Of a DNA stretch of 64,000 bases, positions 12,001 through 22,920 are shown one piece after another (the stretch's first letter is position 1; the number at the start of each line of letters is the position of its first letter). Origin of the DNA: Crocodylus rhombifer (taxonomy: Eukaryota > Chordata > Crocodylia > Crocodylidae); contig JAVSML010038971.1 of assembly GCA_038503035.1 (NCBI GenBank), positions 31,257-95,256 of the forward strand. Reading direction: 5' to 3'. Made by a program: the position numbers and the translations under genes. The notes under the pieces are model-generated. The model saw only the letters and a list, made by a program, of their open reading frames with translations, ran no database searches and was not told the origin of the DNA.

Positions 12001-13823
12001 AGAAACGTACCTCTTTCATCTCGCTCCTCAAATTTCTGTGGTACACGTGAGGATTTACACTGGAAGTAACATGCAATGAGGCAAGCATTCAACGCCTGAT
12101 TAACAGATATTTGAACTCTCTTTCTGTGTAGGCTCTGCAAAACCTACAGGGCTGAGGAGCAGTTAAGGTCAAGTGTGAACAAAAGTTCAGTAGATAAAAC
12201 CCAAACCACACAAAACATAGCTTGAAAAACTTCCAAAGCCATGGTGTGGCAGTCTGGGAATATCCACCTATGCGTCCCATGTAGCCCTTCCATTTTCAGG
12301 AGTGCACAGAAATTAAAAGGAGGGAAAAGAAAACTGACTCCAAAGAGGTGCTGAGTCCTCCTGTGGAAGGCAAAGCAGAGATGGCCATTGAGGAGCTGGA
12401 GGAAGCTAAAATCTCTGCGATCCACAGGAGGGAAAGAGCAGATGCTCTGGGCAGGGCTCTTACATAGCAGCACTTGCCTGTCCCAAGAGGCAGCTTTGGA
12501 AGGAGGAAGATGATGCTCAATTTTTTGGCCTCCTTTTACCAGTATCCTGTCCCCACTCTTCCCAGGCTGGAGTCCAGTCCTCCCCCAAGAGAAGTCTCAG
12601 AGAGGCCCAGGGTAAGGGATAGCATGGTGCCAGAGAGGTGATTTATCTCCTTTCCTTGTGGACTAATGGACATCTGCACACAAGGGAACGTTTCATTCAT
12701 GGATACCTATTTTTCCCTTGTTATGTTGTTAGTAATCCTTAAAGATAGCTTTTCCAGGGCAGTTGAAAGACAGCCAAACAAGATAAAGGCATGTCCTACC
12801 CTGTTTTTTTACCACTCAGACATATGGTATCAGCAATATCAAAGTGGCTTGGGGTTTTTAAATAAACAGGGATAAGTTTGGCTCTTCAGCTCCTGCTGAA
12901 GACAATGGGAGCCGTAACAATTTAACAGAGAGCAGAATTAAAGTCTTGATCTTTCACTAATTAGTAGTTAGGAACTTTTGGTGCTTTTGTTATGGGCTGC
13001 TGCCATTGATAGACAAAAATAGTCATTCTCTACTTCATTACTTAACGAAATACAGACAGTAACCAAAGCCTGCACTGAAAGATTGCCCTGCATTTACATT
13101 GCATTGTCTTTGAAATTCACTCCCAAATTAAAGTGTAAATGCATCCAAAATGATTACAGTCAATTTTATTTCTTCAGAAAAATCTTTCCTACGGTAGAGT
13201 TGAGTTATTTTCTATGATTTCTCGGGGGAGATGGAAGCATAGTTTGTATTAAGGGAAAAAAATGGAAGACGCTAAAAGCAACATTCAGTTTAGAAGTAAT
13301 AAAGTACCTAACAGCCTGCAGTAAGACAGTAAAACAATGCAAACTACTAAAGGTGGCTCAGGTGACTCACAGTTTTAATTTGCACTCTGGTCTTTAATGT
13401 GATATTGCACATAGTTTACATCATCAGATCCTTGTCATGCTATAATTATCTCTCACATTTACATAGCTCTTTCATTTAAATGGCTTCTGAAGTGTTCTGT
13501 ACATGGATACAGAAATCACACAAGGATAGTTGTATTGTTACAGTAGCACAGCTACTTATAGGGTAAAATACAGCAATTATTTGTCTGCATATGGTAAATT
13601 AAAGGTTATGGATGAGTTTAAGGCAGAAAATATCTTTAAAAATGCCAGGGAGGTTTATGTAGGGAGAATATAAGCATCCAAGCTGCAGTTTGGCAAGGTC
13701 ACAAAATTGACAACAGCCTTAGGCTCATGAAAATCTCAGTACTTCTTTAATAGCCACATAGGGTGGGGTCCTCTGTTTTACCACCTGCACAGTGCTGCAT
13801 GCTGGCACGCTACAACATTTGGA
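9010..13823. other. Intronic DNA, possible conserved stretch at 10590-10870
   Basis: No exon or transposon ends were recognised. The stretch 10590-10870 is repeat-free, compositionally balanced and visually resembles conserved intronic sequence; this is inference only. A 60-bp tandem duplication is listed separately at 11841. Confidence 0.4.
11841..11960. repeat. 60-bp tandem duplication
   Basis: Two units share an identical 24-base core (starting gaaaaaaatgggatggac) at 11846 and 11906, exactly 60 bp apart. The surrounding bases are more diverged. Confidence 0.8.
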
Positions 13824-13952
13824 CCAGGGATAGAAATTACACATAAACCAGTAAAAGCGATCAGGTTGAAACTGGTTCAAATCTGTAACGCAGCAGAAGC
13901 TCAGTGCATATAAACTGCACTCAAAATGGTCAAAACTGGTTTAAGATAAACC

Positions 13953-14920
13953 TGTGGGCAGTGGGGTTCCCCAAGGCCTGCACTGTTCAACCTTCATCAG
14001 TGACTTGGACAAAGGGGTAAAAGGCACCCTGTTCGAATTTGCAGATGACACTAAGATGTGGGGGGACATGGGCACGCTAGAAGGGAGAAATAGGCTGCAA
14101 TCAGACCTAGACAGGTTACAGGGGTGGGCGGATGAGAACAGGATGGGATTCAACACCGATGAGTGCAAGGTGCTGCACCTGGGGAGGAAGAACCAGCAGC
14201 ATACCTAAAGCCTGGGGAACTCCCTTCTTGTCAGTGCAGAGGCAGAAAAGGATTTTGGAGTCATTCTCTGTCATGAACAGGGTCCAGCAATGTGGGGAGG
14301 CACTCAGGAAAGCCAACCGCACCTTGTCATGCATCCATAGATCCACAGATGCATCTCGAGCAGGTCCAAGGAGGTGATCCTCCCCCTCTATGCGGCACTG
14401 GTCAGGCCGCAGCTGGAGTACTGCGTCCAGCTCTGGGCGCCGCACTTCAGGAGGGATGTGGACAACATGGAGAGGGTCCAGAGGAGGCCACTCGCATGAT
14501 CAGGGGCAGCAGGGCAGGCCCTACGAGGAGAGGCGACGGGACCTGAACCTGTTCAGCCTCCACAAGAGACAGCTGAGGGGGGATCTAGTGGCCTGTTATA
14601 AACTAGTCACAGGGGATCAGCAGGCACTGGGGGAGTCCCTGTTCCCCCGAGCACCGCCAGGAGTGACCAGGAATAACGGTCACAAGCTGGCGGAGGGGAG
14701 ATTCAGACTAGACATCAGGAGGCGCGACTTCACGGTCAGGGCGGCTAGGGTCTGGAACCGACTTCCAAGCGAAGTGGTGCCGGCTCCTACCTTGGGGTCT
14801 TTGAAAGGAGGCTAGATGTACACCTCGCTGGGGTCATTTGACCCCAGTGCTCTTTCCTGCCATGGCAGGGGGTTGGACTTGATCTGCTCAGGTCCCTTCC
14901 GACCCTACCAACTATGAAAC
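13953..14920 (+). mobile_element. CR1 LINE, 3' part (RT end to 3' tip)
   Basis: The 5'-truncated CR1 starts within the reverse transcriptase at GSGVPQG and shows the catalytic FADDTKMWGD block near 14035-14065. It then reads through the C-terminal region (PLYAALVRPQLEYCVQLWAP-like, then RLDIRRRDFTVRAARVWNRL at about 14710-14760) to the 3' end '...gacttgatctgctcaggtcc'. Frames change several times, and a short in-element deletion removes the expected SVLGPVLFN segment after GVPQG. It inserted into the CTAGGGACA element. Confidence 0.88.
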
Positions 14921-14928
14921 CTAATGGT

Positions 14929-14990
14929 TTTCATAGATTTCATAGATTTCATAGACATTAGGGCTGGAAGGGACCTCAGGAGATCAAGGT
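14929..14990 (-). mobile_element. CR1 LINE 3' tip, reverse orientation
   Basis: Three tttcatagat-type tip repeats are followed by cattagggctggaagggacc, the reverse-strand 3' end of a different CR1 subfamily. Only about 60 bp is present. It abuts the 3' tip of the + strand CR1, giving a tail-to-tail arrangement. Confidence 0.75.
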
Positions 14991-15329
14991 TAAATCGGTT
15001 TATTGAACTGCTGTCCCAGATGCTGTCCAGATTCAAATTAATTCACAGTCCCCCAGCATCTCAGGAGGCTTTGCACCTCCCCTGTAAACTCCATCCTTGC
15101 AGGGTGTGTGGGCTAGCCTTGGCCCAAGCTGTCTGCTCCAGCCAAGCAGGGAGGCATGCTATAGCATTTCCCAGTGTCTGGCCTGGGCCACTGCAGAGAT
15201 ATGGCCACATTTCTGGAGTTGAAAGTGAATGTCTGTTCACTTGCTTATCAGGTCAATCTACACAGTTTAGACTATCCTGTGAAAATTGAGTCAATTCAGC
15301 CTTGGGCTTTTTGTCTGTCTGTACTTAGC

Positions 15330-18300
15330 CTTAAGGACTTTGAAGAAAGAGGGATCTGAAGAATCATCATGGCTACTTGGCATAGCACTGTCTTCCTTGA
15401 CTGTTTTCACCCAGGCCTAGACCTGCCCTAGCTTGTGAATCCAGATGAGATCCTAATGACAGTTTATTTGGCTGCTTATTGACCAGGAAGTCTAGCTCGT
15501 GTCAAAGTGAATTCCACCTTAAATGTCAGTTTCTGACATTTATGAGATTCTCATTGCAGGCTCCTTTGGGAATGAAAGCTGATATGATCACATTAAAACT
15601 CCATTTGTCCTTGGAGGAATTGCAGGTATAATCTCACAAGAAATATGTTGTCCTCTTACCAAATAAACACACAAATACTGTATGTACATTGCTCTTGCGA
15701 ACCATTTAATAGTCACTCTTAATTGGGCTTTTTGTTTTTCAAAAATTATCTGTGCATTTGCCAACATTGCAAGAACCTGTTTGATTTGCAAGAACTTTTG
15801 TATTTTGCACGGACGTTGTAAAGAAAATAGAAGGAAAAAATGGATGTGGAGGGGTCTCTCCAGGGCCAGGAGAAGTAGCGTAGATAGACCTGGCATCTGG
15901 GAGCTTTCTATGTAGCTTCTAATGGTACTGTGTGAATTACTGTACTTCATCATCTTTCATCACCTGTGATATAGAAAAGGGAAAACAAACACCATGACGG
16001 TAATGCACAAAACACCTTCAACTGGAATGGTGGCCTGATTAATGCAAACTGACTTGAAGTTTTAATTTGGTTGTTCTCGACTGGGGATCACAGCATGTAG
16101 AATCCTAATGAGCCATGGGGGGGCTGATCATCAATCCTAAGCACGTTTTTCTCCCATTGCATTTGCTACTCATTGCAGCTCTTTAATTTTGGGTTGGACG
16201 AGTGTCTCAGCGTAAGGCAAAATTTGCTCAGTGGTGTCATAAGACATTAAGGTTATTTCTCCATGTTAATACTGACTGCTGGGCACTAGTCACCAGGGTT
16301 TCCCAAGACTGTAAAGTACATTAATTATTTTGCCCTAAACAGATGCATGCAAAGTAAAACCTTGCCCCTTACTGGAACACTGTGGTTGAGAATGCAGTTT
16401 GCAGGTAGTCGAGTAGCTGAAGGCAATTTTTTTACTGTTGAATGGGGAGTGCACTTCGGGTTTCTATTTAGATTCATTGTCCCACGATCTGTTTTTTCTA
16501 GATTTCAGCCCCCAATGAGGACACTCTCCCAAGAGATTTCTGCAGTCTGAGACTGCTCCACATCAGTAACATTATGCTTTTTCAAGCTTGGAAAAAGCAT
16601 TACAGTTTACTGGTTATTTCTTTTCCTGGAACATGGAGCCAGGAAAGGAGACTGGATTTGAATTTCTGGTTTGAGCTCACTTCAACAAACTTGCTCCACA
16701 CAGTCCTTACTGACCGTGCTTTGCCTCTCTCCTGTCCTCTGTCACATGAAATGTAAGTTTCTGGTCTTCGCTTTAAAGGTCTAACCCATTCAAAACTGAT
16801 TTTAGGGGCAGGCGACTAGGACAGTAACCCACTAGGCAAGCTACTTCAAGTCATCTGCTGTGTGGGCAAAAGACAGAGGACTCTTCAGTCCCTGCTTGGG
16901 GCTGTCTAAAGCCATCTTATCCCTACCCAGATTCCAGTCTCTCATTCTGTATTGACTTCAACTGTTCACCTGGCCATGATGCCAGTCTTCATTATCCACT
17001 ATCTAAATATTCAGAAGAGCACCTCTCCAAGTCCTAATGGCAAGGAACTCTCCATGAACATTGCAAAGCTGTCTTAGAGCTCTCTACCAGACCCATCTTG
17101 GGATTTCCTTTGCTAAGATACCTCCAGTTGGGTGGCTGATGTGCCAAAACCGCCTTGACCAATATTGTGTAGCCATTTCCTTGTACCCCTACCCCTAAAA
17201 CAGTCTGTCTATATCCATTTGTAATCTTTGGGGTCAGGGACATTTGGGTTTTTTTGTATTTATACAAGCTCCATCACGGTGGAGTCCTGGTGAATAGCAA
17301 GGGAACCAAGCAGTATATATGATGACAACCATAAATGAGGCACTCTTTTGAGTGAGATCCAAGTCCTCAGTGGCTGTAAACGAGCTCATATTTCCTCTGT
17401 CTTTACGTGCCAGCTATGAATCTGGCTGAAGATGTTCTGCTTGTCAGTGATGATGTTCTGTGGGTGCTGATGACAGCAGTTTAAATAAAGTTCTGAATTC
17501 ATCAGTTTTATTCTGAAATTTATAACTGCGCTCTGGAAGTGTGCAGATATTTAAAACAAATCAAATAAGTGAATTCAAAATCTAATCACACACTCTAGCC
17601 ACTGTGTTTGTTCTGAACACTGGAGCAGCATTTTCCAGGTTAGCACCCTGCCGGAAGAAGGTAAATCTTTCACTTTGATATACGATGTGCCTATCCTTTG
17701 CTTTATTTTCTCCATTGACAAAACTAGCGTGAGTTCGAGTTCATGTGCGGTTTTTAATCACTCTTTTCACTTAAGGTTTTTAAGGGGAACCATTGTTAAT
17801 GCAGCATGTTTTCTAGATGTTGGGAAGCCTCCTTTTAATTTCAAAGTGGCCTACAGAGCTTAGGCTAACACAAGAGGTTGACCTCTCTACAACAAATACA
17901 GCATTCCTTTTTTATAGTAAGAATTCAGCTCTCATATTCTCACATAGATAGATGACGGAGTGCACAAAGTGTCCAGATGAGAAATTAGAGCCATGTTCCA
18001 ATTCACTGTGCTCCCTAACCCATTTCCCTGAGATTAAGTCAGACACTTCAGACAGCTTCAGACAGCCACACTTGGTTTTTTTGTCCATTTTCAAACCATT
18101 GTGACCCACCTGCGGTTAATGTAACGTTGAGGTTGAAGTTATTGGAATTAGTGCTCTTGCCTTTGCCAGCAGATTTTAGCAGCTCCTTGATCTTCAGGTA
18201 TCATACACTCTGCAGGTTTCTGGCCACGGCAGGTCTGAGTACCCTTGTCTGCATGCTAACTTATTGGCATTGAACCCACTGAGAGTGCTGTCTGAATACG

Positions 18301-18348
18301 GAGTGATTAAGAGTGTAGAGTACCAAAGTGAATCATCCTCAGTTAGGA
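15330..18348. other. Intronic single-copy DNA
   Basis: No gene, RNA or mobile-element end was recognised. Confidence 0.5.
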
Positions 18349-18845
18349 GATTTCATAGATTTTAAAAGCTGGAAGGGACCTTACAGACTGTTGGGTCCAG
18401 CCCCTCTGCACTTGGGCAGGAAAGACTACTAGGGTCAGATGACCCCAGCAAAATGTGCATCAAGATGCTTTTTGAAGATCACCCGGGGTGGGTGACTGTA
18501 CCACCTCTGGGGGGTGGTCTGTTCCAAATGCTTGGCACTCAACTTATAAAGAAGTTTTGCCTTATGCCTAGCCTGAAGTTATCTTCAGTCAGTTTGTGTC
18601 TATTGTTTCTTGTCCTTGCCTGGGGGGGCCTTGGTGAATAATTGCTCCCCCAAGCCCTGATGTACGCCCCTGATATACTTATAGGCTGCCACCAAGTCCC
18701 CTCTGAGTCTTCTCTTCTCCAGGCTGAACAGTCTCAAGTCTTTCAGCCTCTCTTCAGCTGACCTGGTCTCTAGGCCTCTAATCCTGTGCATGGCCCTCCT
18801 TTGGACAGCTCCAGATCTGGGGCTTCTCCAGATCCGTGAACCAGA
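18349..18845 (-). mobile_element. CR1 LINE 3' end, older copy
   Basis: The reverse-strand tip (ttcatagattttaaaagctggaaggg) is followed by the 3' untranslated part and C-terminal coding part. The reverse strand includes [20 protein letters not shown], the conserved CR1 C-terminal block, near 18680-18750. It is more diverged than the copies at 47231-50715 and belongs to another subfamily. Confidence 0.85.
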
Positions 18846-18975
18846 CGCCCTTAACCAGTCTTCCAGTGTGCCTTGAACTAACTAGCAAATCTTCGCACCT
18901 TGGCTGGCTTCTCCATCCCAGGCTTGTCTCATAAATGAGGTGTTTTAAATAAATGTATGTTAAAGGCCCGGTTTT

Positions 18976-19060
18976 CCAAAGGGCTCCCAACTGTGCATAA
19001 AATGCGTACATTTTCCTACCAAAGGGCTCCCAACTGTAAATAAAATCGGTAGGTTTCCCA
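18976..19060. repeat. 43-bp tandem duplication
   Basis: Two copies beginning ccaaagggctcccaactgt at 18976 and 19019; the second halves are diverged. Confidence 0.75.
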
Positions 19061-19766
19061 ACAGTGCAGCATTCAGTAGGAGCTCGTGAGGGGTTGAGAA
19101 AATCTGACTGCTTGATACAGGGCCGAGATATTCTGAAGTGACTACATGAATTAGGAACACAAGTCCTGATGATTTGGGGCTTTAGGCGCTCATATCTCTT
19201 TAAGTGCTGTGGAATGCACCTCCTTAAGGGCTTAACTCTTTGGTTGTGGAAATTGTCTGCAAAGGTCCCGTTGACTTTCAAGGTACTGGATCAGAGCCTA
19301 GGTGCTTGAGTAAGAAATGAGTGCTCTCAGAATCTGGCCTCTGCTTCAGGTAGCTACATGAGAGGTTGGTGAGTCTCAGCATGTGTGCAACTCTGACTCT
19401 TACAGGATCTGTCTAATGATTATAGGGGAGACCAAGAATGATGAACGTATTGTTTTTAGTTAAAGGAAAATAAAATGATTGTAAATGCTCAGCTTCCTAG
19501 TCTGCTGTGGCTTTGATGGGGCCAAGAGCATTTGGGACTCCTTCAAGCAGTAAGAGATGGTAGGAAGGTGGGATCTCAGCCAGCAGCATCCAAGTCTTCA
19601 TGCATCCCTTCAGTTTTACCTTCCCTTTTGCCTTTAGTGTATGTGAGGCATGGGAGGCTCACTTTTGATTGCATTTGCTCTTTCTTTTCCTGCCTTAAAC
19701 TTGAGAATGGAGGGTTTATCTCATGCTATCTTTGGGCCCCAGAGTCTGTCCAAAGCCAGCCCTCAC

Positions 19767-19843
19767 GGGACTACAAAGTGTGATGAAAAAGGCCAGAGCA
19801 GAGCCTCAATAACTAGGTATTTAATCAGTGAAGGCTCTCTTGT
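19767..19843. repeat. Unclassified dispersed repeat, copy A
   Basis: Contains aaaaggccagagcaga followed by a gap and gtatttaatc..gtgaagg. It aligns over about 75 bp with 24238-24313 in the same orientation. Family and ends are unknown. Confidence 0.55.
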
Positions 19844-20377
19844 TTCAATGGAGCAAGGTGATTTGAACTTAGAAGAACTGGAGCCGGAGGAGTGGCCGCT
19901 GTTTCCTGGATAAGCTAATAGCCATTTTGGACCCCTTGCAGCCTCATGCTTCCCATCCTTATCTTACTTCCTGGGTGCCACAAATTGATCTACTAAACAG
20001 TTTGGGGGGCTGGAAGAGAGGTTTTTTCTTCCCCCCATGAGACAAAACTGGCAGACTGCCAGATGGGTTTTTGCTTTCTGCCCTATCTCCAGGACATCTG
20101 GTTTGGGACAGTTAAATTATAACTGGCACAACTTCTTCAAGTTCTGGTGTGAAAGTTGGATTAGGATGCATTTGACTGAGGTCCTTTTAGCTCAATGGTT
20201 TGGCTTGGCAATGCAAGGCGAGGGGAGCCCGGTTTGTGGCTTCCCTCAGATCTCCTGTCCCCAGACCTGGGACTCTGGCTTCAAGTCTCAGGGATGGAGA
20301 AGAAGCATTGCCTTCACATCTACCTTCTCATTTCTAGTTATTTGATCTACAGGCCGTGATTGAAGATTACACTAGAA

Positions 20378-20614
20378 TAGTGGGGCCAAACTTTTTGGCA
20401 GGCAGACCACAAATTAGCTCTGCACTGTCCCCAAATACCACTCCGTTCCCTTCCCGTTACCTAAACTGCTGCTCAGCTTTCTGCTCCCTGTCTGACCTGA
20501 TACTCTGCTTTCCGCTCTCTGCATTATCTGCCGCTGTGCTATCACCCTTCCGCACCTCCAGTGTGCTGCGTGTCACACACGGAGGCTACCCGTGCCACAG
20601 GTTGCCCACCCCTG
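20378..20614. mobile_element. Charlie-like hAT MITE
   Basis: The right end caggttgcccacccctg is the reverse complement of the common hAT terminus caggggtgggcaacctg. The left end tagtggggccaaacttttt is a diverged partner. Flanks cactagaa and tcctagag share CTAGA. The interior is C/T-rich and non-coding. Confidence 0.55.
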
Positions 20615-22024
20615 TCCTAGAGCAACCCTGCTAGGGTAGTTTGTGAGGGATAACCCAGCTGAGTACTATTCTCAGATAAAAGGGTATTTTAGCCAGACCA
20701 CGGTGCAAGTGTCCCATTGCTTCTCTGTCCACTTGCAATGTATTTATATGTGCAGCCAGGCTTTTTATTTTCCAAGAGTCAAATCTCAGCAGATGGGAGA
20801 GGAATCACTAATGATAATTAAACAAATCAATAGTTCCCTCATCATAGGACTGAGAGCAAAAGGCTTATTTCAAGAGGAGTAACAGCAACCTATTGCATCT
20901 GAGAAATGGACTCTAAATGTCACCAAACAAAAGTTTGCATTCTTTCCAAGTCAGGGTTCTGCACAAATGTGTTTTTTGAGTTGCAGTGTTTTTCTACATG
21001 AGGTGGAGCACCCCCTTGGGAGTCAGCCTTACATCTGAGGTTCTTAATATAGTATTTTCTTTTGATCTGTGTGAAGGCAAGTTAACATATTGTTATAGTA
21101 TTGTTTGAGGTTAATTAAACTGCAAATGAGCTTAATGATCTGCCTGAACTGAAGCTCAATAACAACCCATTATATATAAACTACCAAAATCAAAAGAGCT
21201 TTTAAATTCCTTGTCAAATTTACCAAAGAAGATAGAAGAAGCCAATCAATAATGTCGCCCCTCTTAGAAAATCAGGTCTGGAGCTGGAAAGCTTGAAATG
21301 AAGGAACATTAATGCAGACACTCAAATTCTGTCACTAAACTGAAAAAGGGCTTGAGAACATAAGTCAAATCTGTTGGAAGAAATGAAAGAGAGCTAACCA
21401 TAGACGGGGGAAAAAAGACATAGTTACCTCTTCTATATGTTAGAAGCAGGGAACAAATAGACCCTACCATGCAACCAGAGTGCAAGGTCTATGTGGTAAT
21501 AAGAGGACATTATACAATTTCAGTGTTGTTTAATGTCATGGATTCTGCAACCTCACAAATGTTTCTATAATGTTCAGGGGTGGGAGGTTTTGCTATAAAT
21601 TAGAGCAAAGGGCATCTAGTTGCTTCCCCTTGGGCAAATGCCTTGAAGCCAATTGCAAATGCAAAATGGATGAATTCTGTAACAGGTTTGTATTCCTAGC
21701 ACTGCTACTGGTAGGGTAGCCACAAGCAAGATGGTGGTGGTGAAAAAAGGGCAACTTGCAACAGGATGACTGGCAACCAAAAGTATGCACAGTCAGACCG
21801 GAGAGGGTCTAATCATGGGAGGTACTGAGATTTCACAGCTCTCAGTTAACTAAATTGGAGTGCAACTGTTCAGTTCTTCTGAAGATCAGGCCTTTAGTCT
21901 CTCAGGGTCTCACTATATCCATTCACCAGATGGGTGTAATACTACTTATTCTCCTGCAGAGTCAAGAGGTACATTTAATTAAATTAGCATAAAACTGTTT
22001 CAGTACCTTACCTTAGCTGACTTA
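20615..22024. other. Intronic DNA, possible conserved stretch at 21080-21300
   Basis: No exon or transposon end was seen. 21080-21300 is AT-rich and repeat-free with homeodomain-like TTAATTAAA and TTAATGAT cores, a candidate conserved non-coding element by appearance only. Confidence 0.4.
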
Positions 22025-22122
22025 GGTCATCATGGGTGACCTGAACCTTCCAGACATCTGCTGGGAAGAGCAGTCAGCCAGGTCTGACCGCTCACGTGGG
22101 TTCCTAGCCCAAATGCAGGACC
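22025..22122 (+). mobile_element. Isolated CR1 endonuclease fragment (98 bp)
   Basis: Identical to 23203-23300 except for one base (gagcag versus gagcgg). It encodes the CR1 endonuclease motif MGDLNLPDICWEE. Neither a 5' continuation nor a 3' CR1 tip accompanies it, so it is not an ordinary 5'-truncated LINE insertion. Confidence 0.85.
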
Positions 22123-22320
22123 GCATCTTTTCATATATTTAAGTGACTCTATCATTAATGCACTGTCTAGACAAAAAGCAGGTAGATTATACCCATATAG
22201 GATCAGACTCATTGACCCTACACTCCTGCAGTAATACAGCAGACTTCCCATATGGATACAACCCCTTTTTCCACTGAACAGAAATCTTAATCTTGATGTG
22301 ATAGTTAGGAGAACTAAGTA

Positions 22321-22857
22321 CAGGCAGTCCTCAACTTACAACGTTTTGAGTTACAATATTTCACACTTACCCTGTTTCAACTTTACAATGCCAGTTTTGA
22401 CTTACAATGCTTGATCCAATACAATGCCATCCCAGCAAACAGGTTCACTGCATCGCTCATCTCCCTGGAGAACATCTGTCAAAACTTCCTTGAACGCTTT
22501 CTTTAAGAAAGCAGACATGACTCCAGAAAAACCTGCAGCCAAGACTCCTGAGAAGACTCCAGCCAAGAACCCTTCAAAAAGTCCAGCAGAGTCACCTCAA
22601 AGAAGTCCTTCCAAATCAATAGGATTGCTATTTACAGTATAAATATATTAATGCAGCTATATTACTTATCTATAATTAATCGAGTACAAAATTCTGGGGT
22701 ATTTTTGGGTGAAAATAGGATATCAGGCCTTTGTTCAGGAACCGATCCCCCATTTGTAACATTGTTTCTTATGAGAAAATTGGTTCTGATTTACAACGTT
22801 TCAACTTAAGCCGCTGTTTTCAGGAACCAACTGTGTTATAAGTCTGAGGACTGCCTG
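22321..22857. mobile_element. Tigger/pogo-like DNA transposon remnant
   Basis: The ends are caggcagtcctcaacttaca and the inverted tctgaggactgcctg, flanked on both sides by TA (22319-22320 and 22858-22859), the Tc1/mariner-pogo target duplication. Inner subterminal blocks (tacaacgttttgagttacaa and its mirror near 22790-22805) are also inverted. This matches the Tigger-style 'caggcagtcc...acttac' terminus. Length is 537 bp, so most of a transposase gene is missing. Confidence 0.75.
22424..22642 (+). pseudogene. Tigger-like transposase C-terminal remnant
   Basis: A 72-codon open frame lies inside the TIR element. It contains KTSLNAFFKKADMT, resembling a PCNA-interacting peptide (consensus Q-x-x-aliphatic-x-x-aromatic-aromatic) with K in place of the leading Q. 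A Lys/Pro/Ser repeat follows (TPEKTPAKNPSKSPAESPQ), probably disordered. pogo-family transposases are known to carry a PCNA motif near the C-terminus, so this is inferred to be the tail of the lost transposase. There is no DDD catalytic domain or DNA-binding domain. It is not expected to be expressed. Confidence 0.45.
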
Positions 22858-22920
22858 TAGTAATAATATGAACTCAAATTATTTTATTCCAAAGATCACT
22901 CTAGTAAGGAAAAAAGAGCA

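Larger units (their letters stand above)
13824..15329. mobile_element. CTAGGGACA-TIR element split by CR1 insertions
   Basis: The left end (ccagggatagaaattacac, 13824-13952) and the right part (about 14990-15329, ending tttttgtctgtctgtacttag) correspond in order to the two halves of the uninterrupted copy at 51009-51477. The intervening 13953-14990 is CR1 sequence. Roughly 40 bp of the host element expected at the junction is missing. Candidate flanks catttgga and cttaagga match only 5 of 8. Confidence 0.6.
18846..20377. other. Intronic DNA with small repeats
   Basis: Contains a 43-bp tandem pair at 18976-19060 and a segment (about 19767-19843) shared with 24238-24313. Otherwise nothing was recognised. 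Confidence 0.5.

Noticed and set aside
11470..12520. Cluster of 80-110 codon frames
   Set aside because: Overlapping on both strands in ordinary intron sequence, no domain, and a 60-bp tandem duplication explains part of one.
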